The notes under the pieces are model-generated. The model made no database searches. It saw only the letters and a program-made list of their open reading frames with translations, and had not been told where the DNA came from. This document shows positions 16,974-25,327 of a stretch of DNA of 64,000 nt, piece by piece. The first letter of the stretch is position 1, and each line of letters begins with the position of its first letter. The stretch covers positions 3,038,001-3,102,000 of the forward strand of contig NZ_CP110396.1 of NCBI RefSeq assembly GCF_029910215.1, given 5' to 3'. The stretch comes from Paraburkholderia sp. D15. GTDB lineage: Bacteria; Pseudomonadota; Gammaproteobacteria; Burkholderiales; Burkholderiaceae. Made by a program: the position numbers and the translations under genes.

Positions 16974-17462
16974 ATGGATAGTGTGAATGCGATTGCCGCG
17001 GCCGCCGTCGACGGCGCGCTCGTTTTGAACGGACGATTCCAGCGCGCGCTGCGGATCGATCTCGACCGGTTGCGTCGCTACGATAGCGTGCTGGCCACGC
17101 CGTTCGACCTGCGTTGCTATACGACGAACCGCTTTATCCGCAGCGTCGAACCGTATCGCGGCGTGCGGCTGACCACGCTGATCGAAGAAGCGGGCCTGCC
17201 CAATTCCGTGCCGGGCGAGTTCAAGCGCACGGTGTTCGTCGCGGTGGGACAAGACGGCTACGTGGTGACGTTTTCGTGGCACGAGCTGTTCAATACGCCG
17301 GTCGGCGAGAACGTGCTGGTGGCTTACGAATGCGGCGGCCGCGCGCTCGATGCCGAAGACGGCGCGCCGATCCTGTTCTCCGGCTCGGACATCCTGCCGG
17401 CGCCGCGGCATGTGAAGCGGCTCGCGCGGATCGAGGCGCATGTGCTGACGGCGTTGGGGTGA
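16974..17462 (+). CDS. Molybdopterin-dependent-oxidoreductase-fold protein
   Basis: This 162-residue protein resembles the sulfite-oxidase-type Moco-binding fold in short form, with RYDSVLATPFDLRCYTTNRF, YRGVRLTTLIEEAGLP, GQDGYVVTFSWHELF and ENVLVAYECGGRAL. Proteins of this size carry only the core strands and may bind the pterin cofactor without being complete enzymes. Cys48 sits roughly where the molybdenum ligand is found in larger relatives, but that is uncertain. There is no signal peptide. GGAG lies about 10 bases before the ATG. It is followed after 51 bases by nifQ and then a ModE-domain gene on the same strand, and a ModE-box-like site precedes it, so it probably belongs to a molybdenum-controlled operon. 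Confidence 0.7.
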   Translation: MDSVNAIAAAAVDGALVLNGRFQRALRIDLDRLRRYDSVLATPFDLRCYTTNRFIRSVEPYRGVRLTTLIEEAGLPNSVPGEFKRTVFVAVGQDGYVVTFSWHELFNTPVGENVLVAYECGGRALDAEDGAPILFSGSDILPAPRHVKRLARIEAHVLTALG

Positions 17463-17513
17463 GGCTGGCCAGCGGGCGTACCATGAGGCGCTATCTTTTC
17501 GTGCGTCGATACC

Positions 17514-18137
17514 ATGTCTGACAATTTGCTTGCCGTGGGTGTTGCGGGTGCCGCGGGTGTCCCGTCTGGCGACGAGGTGGCCGTCTGCGCCGCGCAATGG
17601 CTTGCCTGCGCGACCGACCCCGCATCGGCCGATACGCAGTTGTTCGCCAAGCTCATCGCCGCGCGCGACGCTCGGCACGAACTCGCGTTGCTGGGGCTGT
17701 CGCAAGCGGCATGGCAAGGGCTGACGGCGAGGCACTTCGCGCGAAAAAGCCCGGCCGGGACGACGCGGCTCACGCTGCCGCCCGCTGTTCTCACCAGCGA
17801 GCACGCTGCCTTCGTCGGCACGCTCCACGCGTTGCTGCTCGCCGAGGCCAACCCCGAGGTCGATGCCGCCGACGCCCACTGTCTCGCGACGATCGTCGCA
17901 CACGCCTGTCTACGGCCGGATCACTTGTGGCGCGACCTCGGCCTGCGTGGCCGCGACGACGTCACGTGGATGCTCACGCGCTACTTCCCGGCGCTCGTCG
18001 AACGCAACGTCGACAATCTGCGCTGGAAGAAATTTCTCGCCGCACAACGCGCGTTGTCGCTCGGGTTAGCGCCCGGCCCCGCGCCGGGTTGTCCGGGCTG
18101 CGAAGACTACGGTTTCTGCTTCGCGCATCCCGTCTGA
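17514..18137 (+). CDS. nifQ: NifQ-family molybdenum-handling protein
   Basis: The 207-residue product shows NifQ features: HLWRDLGLRGRDDVTWMLTRYFP in the middle and a C-terminal cysteine cluster. NifQ supplies molybdenum as an iron-sulfur-molybdenum cluster for nitrogenase cofactor assembly. Here the cluster is C193-x2-C196-x5-C202; the family pattern is C-x4-C-x2-C-x5-C, and the position expected for the first Cys is Gly188, so one ligand is missing. No nif structural genes are in the window, and the gene sits among molybdate transport and ModE genes. It may therefore serve general molybdenum trafficking rather than nitrogen fixation, or be a relic. No strong ribosome-binding site is visible. 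Confidence 0.82.
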   Translation: MSDNLLAVGVAGAAGVPSGDEVAVCAAQWLACATDPASADTQLFAKLIAARDARHELALLGLSQAAWQGLTARHFARKSPAGTTRLTLPPAVLTSEHAAFVGTLHALLLAEANPEVDAADAHCLATIVAHACLRPDHLWRDLGLRGRDDVTWMLTRYFPALVERNVDNLRWKKFLAAQRALSLGLAPGPAPGCPGCEDYGFCFAHPV

Positions 18138-18187
18138 ACCCTGGCTGTTCGCCGCCGGCCGGGGTGGCAGCGCAAGGCCGTTCGTGT

Positions 18188-18598
18188 ATGCTCTCGCGCA
18201 TGGCCGACACCGCAAAAACCCCACCTTCCGCCGCGAAAAAAACGGCGAAGACGCGCCCCGAAGTGCGCTTCAGAATGCGTATCCGTACCGCCGGCACCGT
18301 CGCGCTCGGACCGGGCAAAGTCGAGCTGCTCGAAGCCGTGCGGGAATTCGGTTCGATCTCGGCGGCCGCGCGCAGCCTCGACATGTCGTACCGGCGCGCA
18401 TGGCTGCTGATCGACGAACTGAACCGCTCGTTGAAGTCGCCCGCCACGCATTCGGAGCAGGGCGGTCCGAGCGGCGGCGGCTGCACGCTGACGCCGGTCG
18501 GCGAAACCATCGTGCGGCTGTATCGGGACGTCGAGGAGGAGGCGCAACGCAGTTGCGCGAAGCAGATCGCCGAGTTGACGCGTCTGATCCGGACTTGA
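18188..18598 (+). CDS. ModE-type DNA-binding-domain regulator
   Basis: The 136-residue protein contains the winged helix of ModE: VALGPGKVELLEAVREFGSISAAARSLDMSYRRAWLLIDELNRSL, split here as one motif from about residue 37. Canonical ModE has two further TOBE domains that bind molybdate; they are absent, so this version has no visible ligand domain. Starts at 18188 and 18200 are both possible; AAGG about 10 bases upstream favours 18188. It follows nifQ by 50 bases on the same strand and probably binds the two ModE-box-like sites nearby. How it senses molybdate is open. Confidence 0.82.
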   Translation: MLSRMADTAKTPPSAAKKTAKTRPEVRFRMRIRTAGTVALGPGKVELLEAVREFGSISAAARSLDMSYRRAWLLIDELNRSLKSPATHSEQGGPSGGGCTLTPVGETIVRLYRDVEEEAQRSCAKQIAELTRLIRT

Positions 18599-18651
18599 GC
18601 GGTTTGGCGTGGCGTCAGCGTTAGCGTTGCGCTCGCATCGGTCTTCAGCCG

Positions 18652-20001
18652 TTAACCGTGCCGCAGGCAGAATGCCGGCGCCGGCGCTTGCTCCAGTTGC
18701 GCGACGTGCTCCGGATGCAGCCGCGCCATCAATTCCACGAAGCTCGCCACGCTCGCCGTGCGCAACGGGTGATAGTCGATCTGGTGCCGCTCGCATACGC
18801 GCTTGAGCGTGTTCATCGAGTCGTGATCGACGCAATCCACCGGAAACACCACGATATCGGCGCCCGGCAGCGCGGCCGCGAGCAGGCCCTTGCGGTCTTC
18901 CACGCCGCCGTCGTGCACCAGCAGCTCGCCACCCGCGTTTTCCACCAGACGCTTTAACGCCGCATTCGAATTCGGCCGTCCGCCCACGTAGACGATGCGC
19001 TTGCCCTGCACGCTATCCAGGCTCGCACGGCGCGCGCCGTGGGTGGCGCCGGCGGCATCGACGGTTGCGCGTTCCAGTGCGTCGCATTCGCTTTGCACCA
19101 GCTTGAGCAGCTCAAGCGCGTGATCGTGGCGCTTGCGCAGCGTCAGCGCGGCTTCCTGTTCCTGCTGCACGCGTTGCTCCGCGGCTTCGCGGCGGCTGGT
19201 GTGGAGGGCCACGCGCTGATCGGCATCGTCGAGGCGTTCGCGTAGACGTTGCGTTTCGGCGGCGAGACCGGCGGCATCGGCCGGGAACTGGCGTGCCGCG
19301 TGCGCGCTGAGTTGCGCGATCTGCTCGTGCAGCGCGGCGATCGACGCGTCGCGCTGCACGCTCAGTTCATGCAGACGGCTTTGCTGACGCTCGATCTTCT
19401 CCTTCAGCGCCGCGTTCTCTTCCTCCAGCGCGACCAGCCGTCGAATGTCCGCGCGATTCGCGGCGCCCACCAGATGCGACAACATGTGCAGATCGCCGAA
19501 CGCTTTCTGGCGCACGGGCAGCGTCGCGTGACGGTGCGTCATCACGGCCCAGTAGGCGGGCGGAATGTCGCCGCTTTTGAGGGCCTCGTCCCACAGCTTC
19601 AGCAGTTCGACATCGTCGGCGGCGTCGTCGAAACGGCGCAGCGCGCCTGCGTAGTGTTCGTCGAGCAGCTTGTTCAGCGCCTTGGCGCCCGCGCCGCCGG
19701 CCGTTGCCAGTTCGACCGCGTAATGGTGGATGTCGAGATCGCTGGCGTCGCGGCGGTCGAGGCTCGTGAATTTCGGCACCAGCTTGCGCAGCTCGTGCGT
19801 GGTCAGACAGGTGCCGATGATCGAGCAATGTAGATGGGCGTCGAGTTCGCTGAGCCGCGAGCGCCGCGCGGCAGCCGGTTGCGGCGGCGCCTTGGCGGGT
19901 GTGCAGCAGGCGTCGGCGGCGCGCAGACCGGTGCCGGCGCGGTCGTCGCCGGACAATTTGAGGCGGGAGGGCTGGGCGAGACGAAACGGGGGCGTGTGCA
20001 T
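18652..20001 (-). CDS. DUF2325-domain protein with long coiled coil
   Basis: The 449-residue cytoplasmic protein has a conserved N-terminal part (CSIIGTCLTTHELRKLVPKF near residue 59), a coiled-coil middle (about 190-320, many E, Q, R and L in heptads) and a C-terminal DUF2325 domain beginning GKRIVYVGGRPNSNAALKRLVE and containing VVFPVDCVDHDSMNTLKRVCE. DUF2325 is a small Rossmann-like domain of unknown role, often found with coiled coils in Proteobacteria. The ATG at 20001 is clear. A 212-residue protein gene lies 141 bases upstream on the same strand and may be co-expressed. No enzymatic motif is visible, so the function is unknown. Confidence 0.85.
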   Translation of the reverse strand: MHTPPFRLAQPSRLKLSGDDRAGTGLRAADACCTPAKAPPQPAAARRSRLSELDAHLHCSIIGTCLTTHELRKLVPKFTSLDRRDASDLDIHHYAVELATAGGAGAKALNKLLDEHYAGALRRFDDAADDVELLKLWDEALKSGDIPPAYWAVMTHRHATLPVRQKAFGDLHMLSHLVGAANRADIRRLVALEEENAALKEKIERQQSRLHELSVQRDASIAALHEQIAQLSAHAARQFPADAAGLAAETQRLRERLDDADQRVALHTSRREAAEQRVQQEQEAALTLRKRHDHALELLKLVQSECDALERATVDAAGATHGARRASLDSVQGKRIVYVGGRPNSNAALKRLVENAGGELLVHDGGVEDRKGLLAAALPGADIVVFPVDCVDHDSMNTLKRVCERHQIDYHPLRTASVASFVELMARLHPEHVAQLEQAPAPAFCLRHG

Positions 20002-20142
20002 GAGGTCCTCGAATCCGGTTCGGGGTCAGTCGTGCTCGACGGGGACGGCGTGCCTCGTCATGTCGGTACGCGGATGTCCCGCGCTATGTTTGAGGCGATA
20101 TAGCGATGGGCAAAAGAGCGCGTCATCTGTTTGGCTGGCGGT

Positions 20143-20781
20143 TTATTCGTTCGCGCCGGCGAGGGCGGCTTCGGTGAGCGAGTCGCGGCGAGCCGCAGCC
20201 GTTGCCCTTTCTGTCACTGCCGCCGCTGCTTTTGCCGTGGCGCCGCGACCGCGCGCCGGACGGGCCGCGCCGCGCGTGGCCGAACGCGGCAGGGCGTCGG
20301 CGGCCACCGGCGCGTGCTGTTCCAGCACATGGCCGACGCACAATCCGATGAAAGCGGCATCGAGCCGTTCAAGTTCGGCGACGACCTTGCGCAACGCGGT
20401 CAGATCGTTGCTGAACGCGTCCGAGAAAATCGCGTCGCGGAGTTGATCGGCGGAGCGGGCTTCCTCGATCGAGGCTTTCAGATCGGCGAGGCGCGCGAAG
20501 CCGACGGCGCGCGCACGTTCGGCGAGGATCGACAGCAACTGGTTGAAGGTCGGCGACCCCGAGGTGCCGACCGACGCGAAGTTCAACGGATCGGCGCTCA
20601 GCATCAGCACGAAGCGCTGCACGCTGCCGTAAAGCCGCCGGTAAGCGTCGACGACGTCGCGGATCGATTCCGCGCGGCCGCGCTCGGACGCCGATTTCAC
20701 GGCGACGATGGTCGACGAGATCTCGTTGGCAAAGCGTTGGCGGCCGTTCGCCGGATCGGACTGAGTGGATCGACTGCGCAC
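20143..20781 (-). CDS. Helical protein of unknown function upstream of DUF2325
   Basis: The 212-residue frame is best read from a GTG at 20781, which has GGGAG nine bases upstream; no ATG is available near there. The protein begins with Arg/Ser/Gln-rich residues, then a helical core (ASERGRAESIRDVVDAYRRLYG, PTFNQLLSILAERARAVGFARL, DLTALRKVVAELERLDAAFIGL). It ends in a basic, Ala/Arg-rich tail (about residues 165-212) that looks unstructured and could bind nucleic acid or membranes. No signal peptide is seen. It precedes the DUF2325 gene on the same strand. I do not recognise the family; the frame and codon bias support it being real. Confidence 0.65.
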   Translation of the reverse strand: MRSRSTQSDPANGRQRFANEISSTIVAVKSASERGRAESIRDVVDAYRRLYGSVQRFVLMLSADPLNFASVGTSGSPTFNQLLSILAERARAVGFARLADLKASIEEARSADQLRDAIFSDAFSNDLTALRKVVAELERLDAAFIGLCVGHVLEQHAPVAADALPRSATRGAARPARGRGATAKAAAAVTERATAAARRDSLTEAALAGANE

Positions 20782-20969
20782 TGCTGATGGCTCCCGCTGG
20801 CGTGTTGGGCCTCGTGCGGCGCGGCGGAGAAGCCCGTTGCGCGCCGTTCGAGGCCGACCGTGATATTCGAGAGGATATAACGAAAGGCGAGCCGGGTGTG
20901 GAACCGAACGACCGTTTCCGTTGCGCGGGATCACAACATGGCGGCGGCGCTGCGATGTTGATGCGCCGC

Positions 20970-21848
20970 TCATCCCGCGCGGGCAAACGCGAGGAAAGCG
21001 TTGACCGCCGCCGCCTTCTCGTACTTCCGGTAGGCCAGTGCGATCTCCGACGCGATCGGTTTCCCCGCGATGTCGCGATACACGACCCCGGGCAGCGCGA
21101 CGCATTCGGCGAGCGTATGCGGCACCACCGCGACCATCCCGCCGAGCGAGACACGGGCCAGTACCGACGCAAGCGTGCCGGGCCGTGGCCCGAGGCGCGG
21201 CGTGAAGCGGCCGCGCCGCGCGACTTCGAAGGTCGGCGCTTCCTGCTCGGGCAGCACGAAGCACTGGTCGCGCAGTTGCGCCGGCTTGATGCGTTCCGCC
21301 GACGCCGCCAGCGGGCAATCCGCCGGCAAGGCCAGCACGAAGCGGTCGCGATGCACGGTGACCGCCGCGATGCCGTCGGCGAGCGGCAGCGGCGGGCGCA
21401 CGTAGGCGGCGTCCAGTTGACCGTCGCCGAGCATGGCGGCGACCGTGTCCATCGGCACTTCGCGGATCGACACGTCGACGCCCGGATGCGCGGCGCGAAA
21501 TCCGCCGACCGAGCGTTGCAGCACGCCCGCATACGCGGCCGACGCGACGTAGCCGACCTCCACGCGCCCCAGTTCGCCACGCTCGGCGAGCAGCGCGCGC
21601 TCTTCGCCGCGGGCGAGATGATCGAGCGCGACGAGCGCCTCCGCGAGATACGCATGGCCCGCCGCGCTCAACGCCACCGAGCGCTTGGTGCGATGAAACA
21701 GCCGCACGCCGAGCAGCCGTTCGGCTTCCTGGATCAGCTTGGTCAGCGAGGGTGGGGCGATGCCGAGTTCGTCGGCGGCCCGCGAAAAATGGAGCTGCCT
21801 CGCGACGCAAACGAACGCGTGGATATGACGAAGTTCGAGTTGGCGCAT
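20970..21848 (-). CDS. LysR-family regulator, divergent from an MFS pump
   Basis: The 292-residue protein begins MRQLELRHIHAFVCVARQLHF and has a LysR winged helix-turn-helix in residues 1-60 (SRAADELGIAPPSLTKLIQEAERLLGVRLF), then a periplasmic-binding-protein-like effector domain. The ATG at 21848 gives the canonical start; a TTG six codons upstream is also possible. It faces away from the MFS transporter gene at 22013, with 164 bases between them, the standard layout for a LysR regulator controlling its divergent target. The inducer is unknown, perhaps a substrate of the pump. Confidence 0.9.
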   Translation of the reverse strand: MRQLELRHIHAFVCVARQLHFSRAADELGIAPPSLTKLIQEAERLLGVRLFHRTKRSVALSAAGHAYLAEALVALDHLARGEERALLAERGELGRVEVGYVASAAYAGVLQRSVGGFRAAHPGVDVSIREVPMDTVAAMLGDGQLDAAYVRPPLPLADGIAAVTVHRDRFVLALPADCPLAASAERIKPAQLRDQCFVLPEQEAPTFEVARRGRFTPRLGPRPGTLASVLARVSLGGMVAVVPHTLAECVALPGVVYRDIAGKPIASEIALAYRKYEKAAAVNAFLAFARAG

Positions 21849-22012
21849 AGGACTCGCTATTTCCAATCAGGTTAATTATGTTGCGATTCTATGCCAATGA
21901 CAGGCAATAAATGGATCGCTAGGATGAACCCACTTGCCTCGATCCCGCGAACTTCGATCCCGCGAAGCGGGGTCAAGAACCGTTCCACCTTCGTCCACGC
22001 CTGCTCGCGCCC

Positions 22013-23617
22013 ATGACTTCCGCCTCTCCCCGTTCCACCGCATCCCCTCCTGAAATCTCCCGGCACGCCGCCAGCCCCGCCTTCGTCCTCGCCACCGCCT
22101 CCGCGACCTGCGCGCTGATCGTGCTGGACACCAACGTCGTCGCCGTGTCGCTGCCGTCGATCGCGCGCTCGTTCCACGCCAGTTTCGCCGATGTCGAATG
22201 GGTGGTCAGCGCGTACATGGTCGCGTTCGCGTCGTGTCTGCTGCCTGCCGGCGCGCTGGCCGACCGTTTCGGCCGCAAGCGGATGCTGCTGCTCGGGCTC
22301 GCGGTGTTTTTCCTCGCGTCGCTCGGTTGCGGGGCGGCGCCTTCCGCGTTGCTGCTGAATCTCGCGCGCGGGGTCAAGGGCGTGGGGGCGGCCATGCTGC
22401 TCACGGCGGCGCTCGCGGTGATCGCCAACACCTTTCACGAGGGGCCTGCGCGGGTGCGCGCGTGGGCCGTCTGGGGCACCTGCATGGGACTCGCGACCAC
22501 CATCGCGCCGCTGGTCGGCGGCGTGATCACGCAATGGCTCGGCTGGCGCTGGATCTTTCTGCTGAATCTGCCGGTGTGCGCGGTGCTGGCGTGGTGCGCG
22601 TCGCGCGCGATCGGCGAATCGCGCAACCCGCAACGCGGACCGCTCGATGCCGCCGGCGGCATCCTGTTCGGTCTCGCGCTGTCGCTCGGTATCTGGGCGC
22701 TGATCGAAGTGCCGGCCGACGGACTCGCGAGCCGCGCGACCGTCGTCAGACTCGCGGGTTGCGTGCTGCTGCTCGGCGCCTTCATCCAGGTGCAGCGCGT
22801 GCGCCGGCACGCGATGGTCGATCTCGCGCTGTTCCGCCAGCCGCGCTTCGTCGCCGGCGTGCTCGCGATGTTCGGCTACGCCGCCTGCGCGCAGGTGATG
22901 ATGACGTTCCTGCCGCTCTATCTGCAGAATGCGTTCGGCCTGTCGGCGGTGGCGGCGGGCGTCGGCATGCTGCCGTTCGCGCTGGCGATGGTGGTCGGCC
23001 CGTACCTGGGCGCGCGTCTCGACAAGCGGCTTTCCGCCCCCGCGATGCTGTCGGCCGCGCTGCTGCTGATCGCGCTTGGCAATCTGCTGACGGCCTTCGT
23101 CGCGAGCGATGCGCGCTATGCATTCGTCGCCGTCGGCATGATCGTGACGGGGCTCGGCGCCGGCATGCTGAACGGCGACACGCAGAAAGCCATCATGGCC
23201 TGCGTGCCGCCGGAGCGGACCGGCATGGCATCCGGCATCAGCACGACGACGCGCTTCACCGCGATCGTCACGTCGGTCGGTGTGCTGGGCGCGGTGCTGG
23301 CGGCGCGCACGCAGGCGGCATTTATCGCCGACGCGCCGCGCACGCCGGCCGTCCAGACGGCGCTCGACGCGGGTTTCCTGTCCCGTGTGCTGGCGGGCGA
23401 CGCCGCGCAAGCCACCGCGCAACTGGCGCCGGACGTGCGGCGCGCATTGATGTCGGCCGCGCAGGCGAGTTTCGCGAACGGATTCGCTGCCGCGCTGGCG
23501 TTGGCCGGCGCCGCCGCGGTGGTGATTGGCGTTGCGGTCTGGCTGCTGGCCGGGCGCGGCGCTTCAATGCAAACACCAGCGCAAACCCCCGCTCAACCGC
23601 AGGGCAAAATTGGGTAG
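22013..23617 (+). CDS. MFS drug-efflux-type transporter (DHA2, 14 helices)
   Basis: The 534-residue inner-membrane protein has the EmrB/QacA pattern: LDTNVVAVSLPSIARSFHAS in helix 1, the loop motif GALADRFGRKRMLLLG and WRWIFLLNLPVCAVL. About 14 helices can be counted. Proteins of this family export drugs or metabolites using the proton gradient. It lies divergent from a LysR regulator, which probably controls it. The stop is followed by 138 bases before the next gene. No ribosome-binding site is clear at 22013; later ATGs would cut into the first helix. The substrate cannot be predicted. Confidence 0.9.
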   Translation: MTSASPRSTASPPEISRHAASPAFVLATASATCALIVLDTNVVAVSLPSIARSFHASFADVEWVVSAYMVAFASCLLPAGALADRFGRKRMLLLGLAVFFLASLGCGAAPSALLLNLARGVKGVGAAMLLTAALAVIANTFHEGPARVRAWAVWGTCMGLATTIAPLVGGVITQWLGWRWIFLLNLPVCAVLAWCASRAIGESRNPQRGPLDAAGGILFGLALSLGIWALIEVPADGLASRATVVRLAGCVLLLGAFIQVQRVRRHAMVDLALFRQPRFVAGVLAMFGYAACAQVMMTFLPLYLQNAFGLSAVAAGVGMLPFALAMVVGPYLGARLDKRLSAPAMLSAALLLIALGNLLTAFVASDARYAFVAVGMIVTGLGAGMLNGDTQKAIMACVPPERTGMASGISTTTRFTAIVTSVGVLGAVLAARTQAAFIADAPRTPAVQTALDAGFLSRVLAGDAAQATAQLAPDVRRALMSAAQASFANGFAAALALAGAAAVVIGVAVWLLAGRGASMQTPAQTPAQPQGKIG

Positions 23618-23755
23618 AACTGTCAGGCGCCGCTCGCGCATGCCCCCACCCGCGCGATTTTCCGATATCTTGTGCAGCGTGCTCGCGGCCGCCTTCGCCG
23701 CGGAGCGCCACCGATCCAGCATTCCTCGCCAACCGGCATCGCACAAGACGAAAAA

Positions 23756-24235
23756 ATGAGCGCATCCAACATCGAAGTGATCGAGCGGTTCTACACGGCA
23801 TTCCAGCAGCGCGACGCCGAAGCCATGGCCGCCTGCTATGCCGGCGACGTGGTCTTCAGCGACCCCGTGTTCGGCGAATTACGCGGCGACGAGGCGCGCG
23901 ACATGTGGCGTATGCTGGTTGCCCGCGCGCAGAATTTTTCGCTGACGTTCGACGGCGTCGAAGCCGACGAGCGCAACGGCCGCGCGCACTGGGTCGCGCG
24001 TTACCTGTTCAGCCAGACCGGCCGCGAGGTCGTGAACCGCATCGAAGCGCGTTTCGTGTTTCGCGACGGTCTGATCGCCGAACATCGCGATACCTTCGAC
24101 CTGTGGTGGTGGTCGCGCCAGGCGCTGGGCATCAAGGGCGGCCTGCTGGGCTGGACGCCGATGATGCAGCGCGCGATCCGCGCGCAGGCGAAGAAGGGCC
24201 TCGAGCTTTACCGGAGCCGGCAGTTGCGGACCTGA
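23756..24235 (+). CDS. SnoaL/NTF2-like protein
   Basis: This 159-residue protein has the cone-shaped NTF2/SnoaL pattern: IEVIERFYTAFQQRDAEAMAACYAGDVVFSDPVFG at the start, then HWVARYLFSQTGREVVNRIEARFVFRDGLIAEHRDTFDLWWWSRQALG. Such proteins are small dimers, either enzymes (isomerases, hydrolases) or binding proteins of many roles. The Trp-rich stretch FDLWWWSRQALGIKG is typical of the bacterial branch often annotated as ketosteroid-isomerase-like. It has no export signal. It follows the MFS gene on the same strand, but the 138-base gap makes co-transcription uncertain. Confidence 0.85.
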   Translation: MSASNIEVIERFYTAFQQRDAEAMAACYAGDVVFSDPVFGELRGDEARDMWRMLVARAQNFSLTFDGVEADERNGRAHWVARYLFSQTGREVVNRIEARFVFRDGLIAEHRDTFDLWWWSRQALGIKGGLLGWTPMMQRAIRAQAKKGLELYRSRQLRT

Positions 24236-24365
24236 GGCCAGCCGGCGCCGCTCGTACGCGGGTCGCGTGCCGGTCTTGCGCCGCTTTCGTGCCGCTCTCG
24301 TGCCGCTTGTCGCGCGCCATCGACCTGCTACATTAGTCCGTCACGCCGACGAAGCGAGGATTGTC

Positions 24366-25241
24366 ATGCCCGTACTGGATTCCGCCTGGGAAGAATGGCT
24401 CAGCAGCAATGTCGCGCGCGGCTGCAGCGTGGATTCGATGGTCGAGTCGATGGTGCAGGCCGGCTTTGCGGCCGACGCCGCGCGCGCGGCGGTGCACCGC
24501 GCGGCCGGCCAGGACGCACAGGCCAGGATAGCGGCGGTTGCCGCGACCGAGGCCGTGCTGGCGAAAACCGCGCCGCGTACCTTCGAGTACGACGCGATGC
24601 CGGTCGCCGCCGGCAATGTGATTCACGCGTTCGACCGCGACGTGCGCGTCGTGATGCGTTGCGAGCGGCCGCAGGTGGTGGTGTTTGCCGACGTGCTGTC
24701 GCCGGAGGAATGCGCGGAGATGATCGAGCGTTCGCGGCATCGGCTGAAACGTTCGACGATCGTGAATCCGGACACCGGCAAGGAGGACGTGATCCGCAAC
24801 CGCACCAGCGAAGGCATCTGGTACCAGCGCTGCGAAGACGCGTTCATCGAGAAGCTGGACCGCCGGATTGCCGCCTTGATGAACTGGCCGGTCGAAAACG
24901 GCGAGGGTCTGCAGATTCTGCATTACGGCGTGACCGGCGAATACCGTCCGCATTTCGACTATTTCCCGCCCGACCAGCCCGGCAGCGCGGTGCATACCGC
25001 GGAGGGCGGCCAGCGCGTGTCGACCCTGGTGATCTACCTGAACGACGTGCCCGGCGGCGGCGAAACGATTTTTCCCGAAGCGGGCCTGTCGGTCGCCGCG
25101 AATCAGGGCGGCGCGGTGTATTTCCGCTATATGAACGGTCAGCGCCAGCTCGACCCGCTGACCCTGCACGGCGGTTCGCCGGTGCTTCACGGCGACAAGT
25201 GGATCATGACCAAGTGGATGCGCGAACGCGCGTACGGGTGA
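24366..25241 (+). CDS. 2-oxoglutarate/Fe(II) dioxygenase, prolyl-4-hydroxylase type
   Basis: The 291-residue protein has the P4Hc double-stranded beta-helix. The iron ligands are visible as H-x-D in GEYRPHFDYFPP (near 196 and 198) and the distal His in PVLHGDKWIMTKWMRE (near 275), with the Lys that binds 2-oxoglutarate a few residues later. PQVVVFADVLSPEECAEMIE and RTSEGIWYQRCED are typical of bacterial prolyl hydroxylases. The first 70 residues, helical with MVESMVQAGFAADAARAAV, are of unknown use. GAGGA precedes the ATG at 24366. The target could be a peptidyl-proline such as in EF-Tu, known for a few bacterial enzymes, or a free amino acid. Confidence 0.88.
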   Translation: MPVLDSAWEEWLSSNVARGCSVDSMVESMVQAGFAADAARAAVHRAAGQDAQARIAAVAATEAVLAKTAPRTFEYDAMPVAAGNVIHAFDRDVRVVMRCERPQVVVFADVLSPEECAEMIERSRHRLKRSTIVNPDTGKEDVIRNRTSEGIWYQRCEDAFIEKLDRRIAALMNWPVENGEGLQILHYGVTGEYRPHFDYFPPDQPGSAVHTAEGGQRVSTLVIYLNDVPGGGETIFPEAGLSVAANQGGAVYFRYMNGQRQLDPLTLHGGSPVLHGDKWIMTKWMRERAYG

Positions 25242-25327
25242 CGGCCGATGCGGGCGTGACCGGCGCCGCCGCCGCAGCGTCTCGCTGATGAGCCGCTCAT
25301 GCTTCGAACCGGCGTTGGCCTCGTGAC

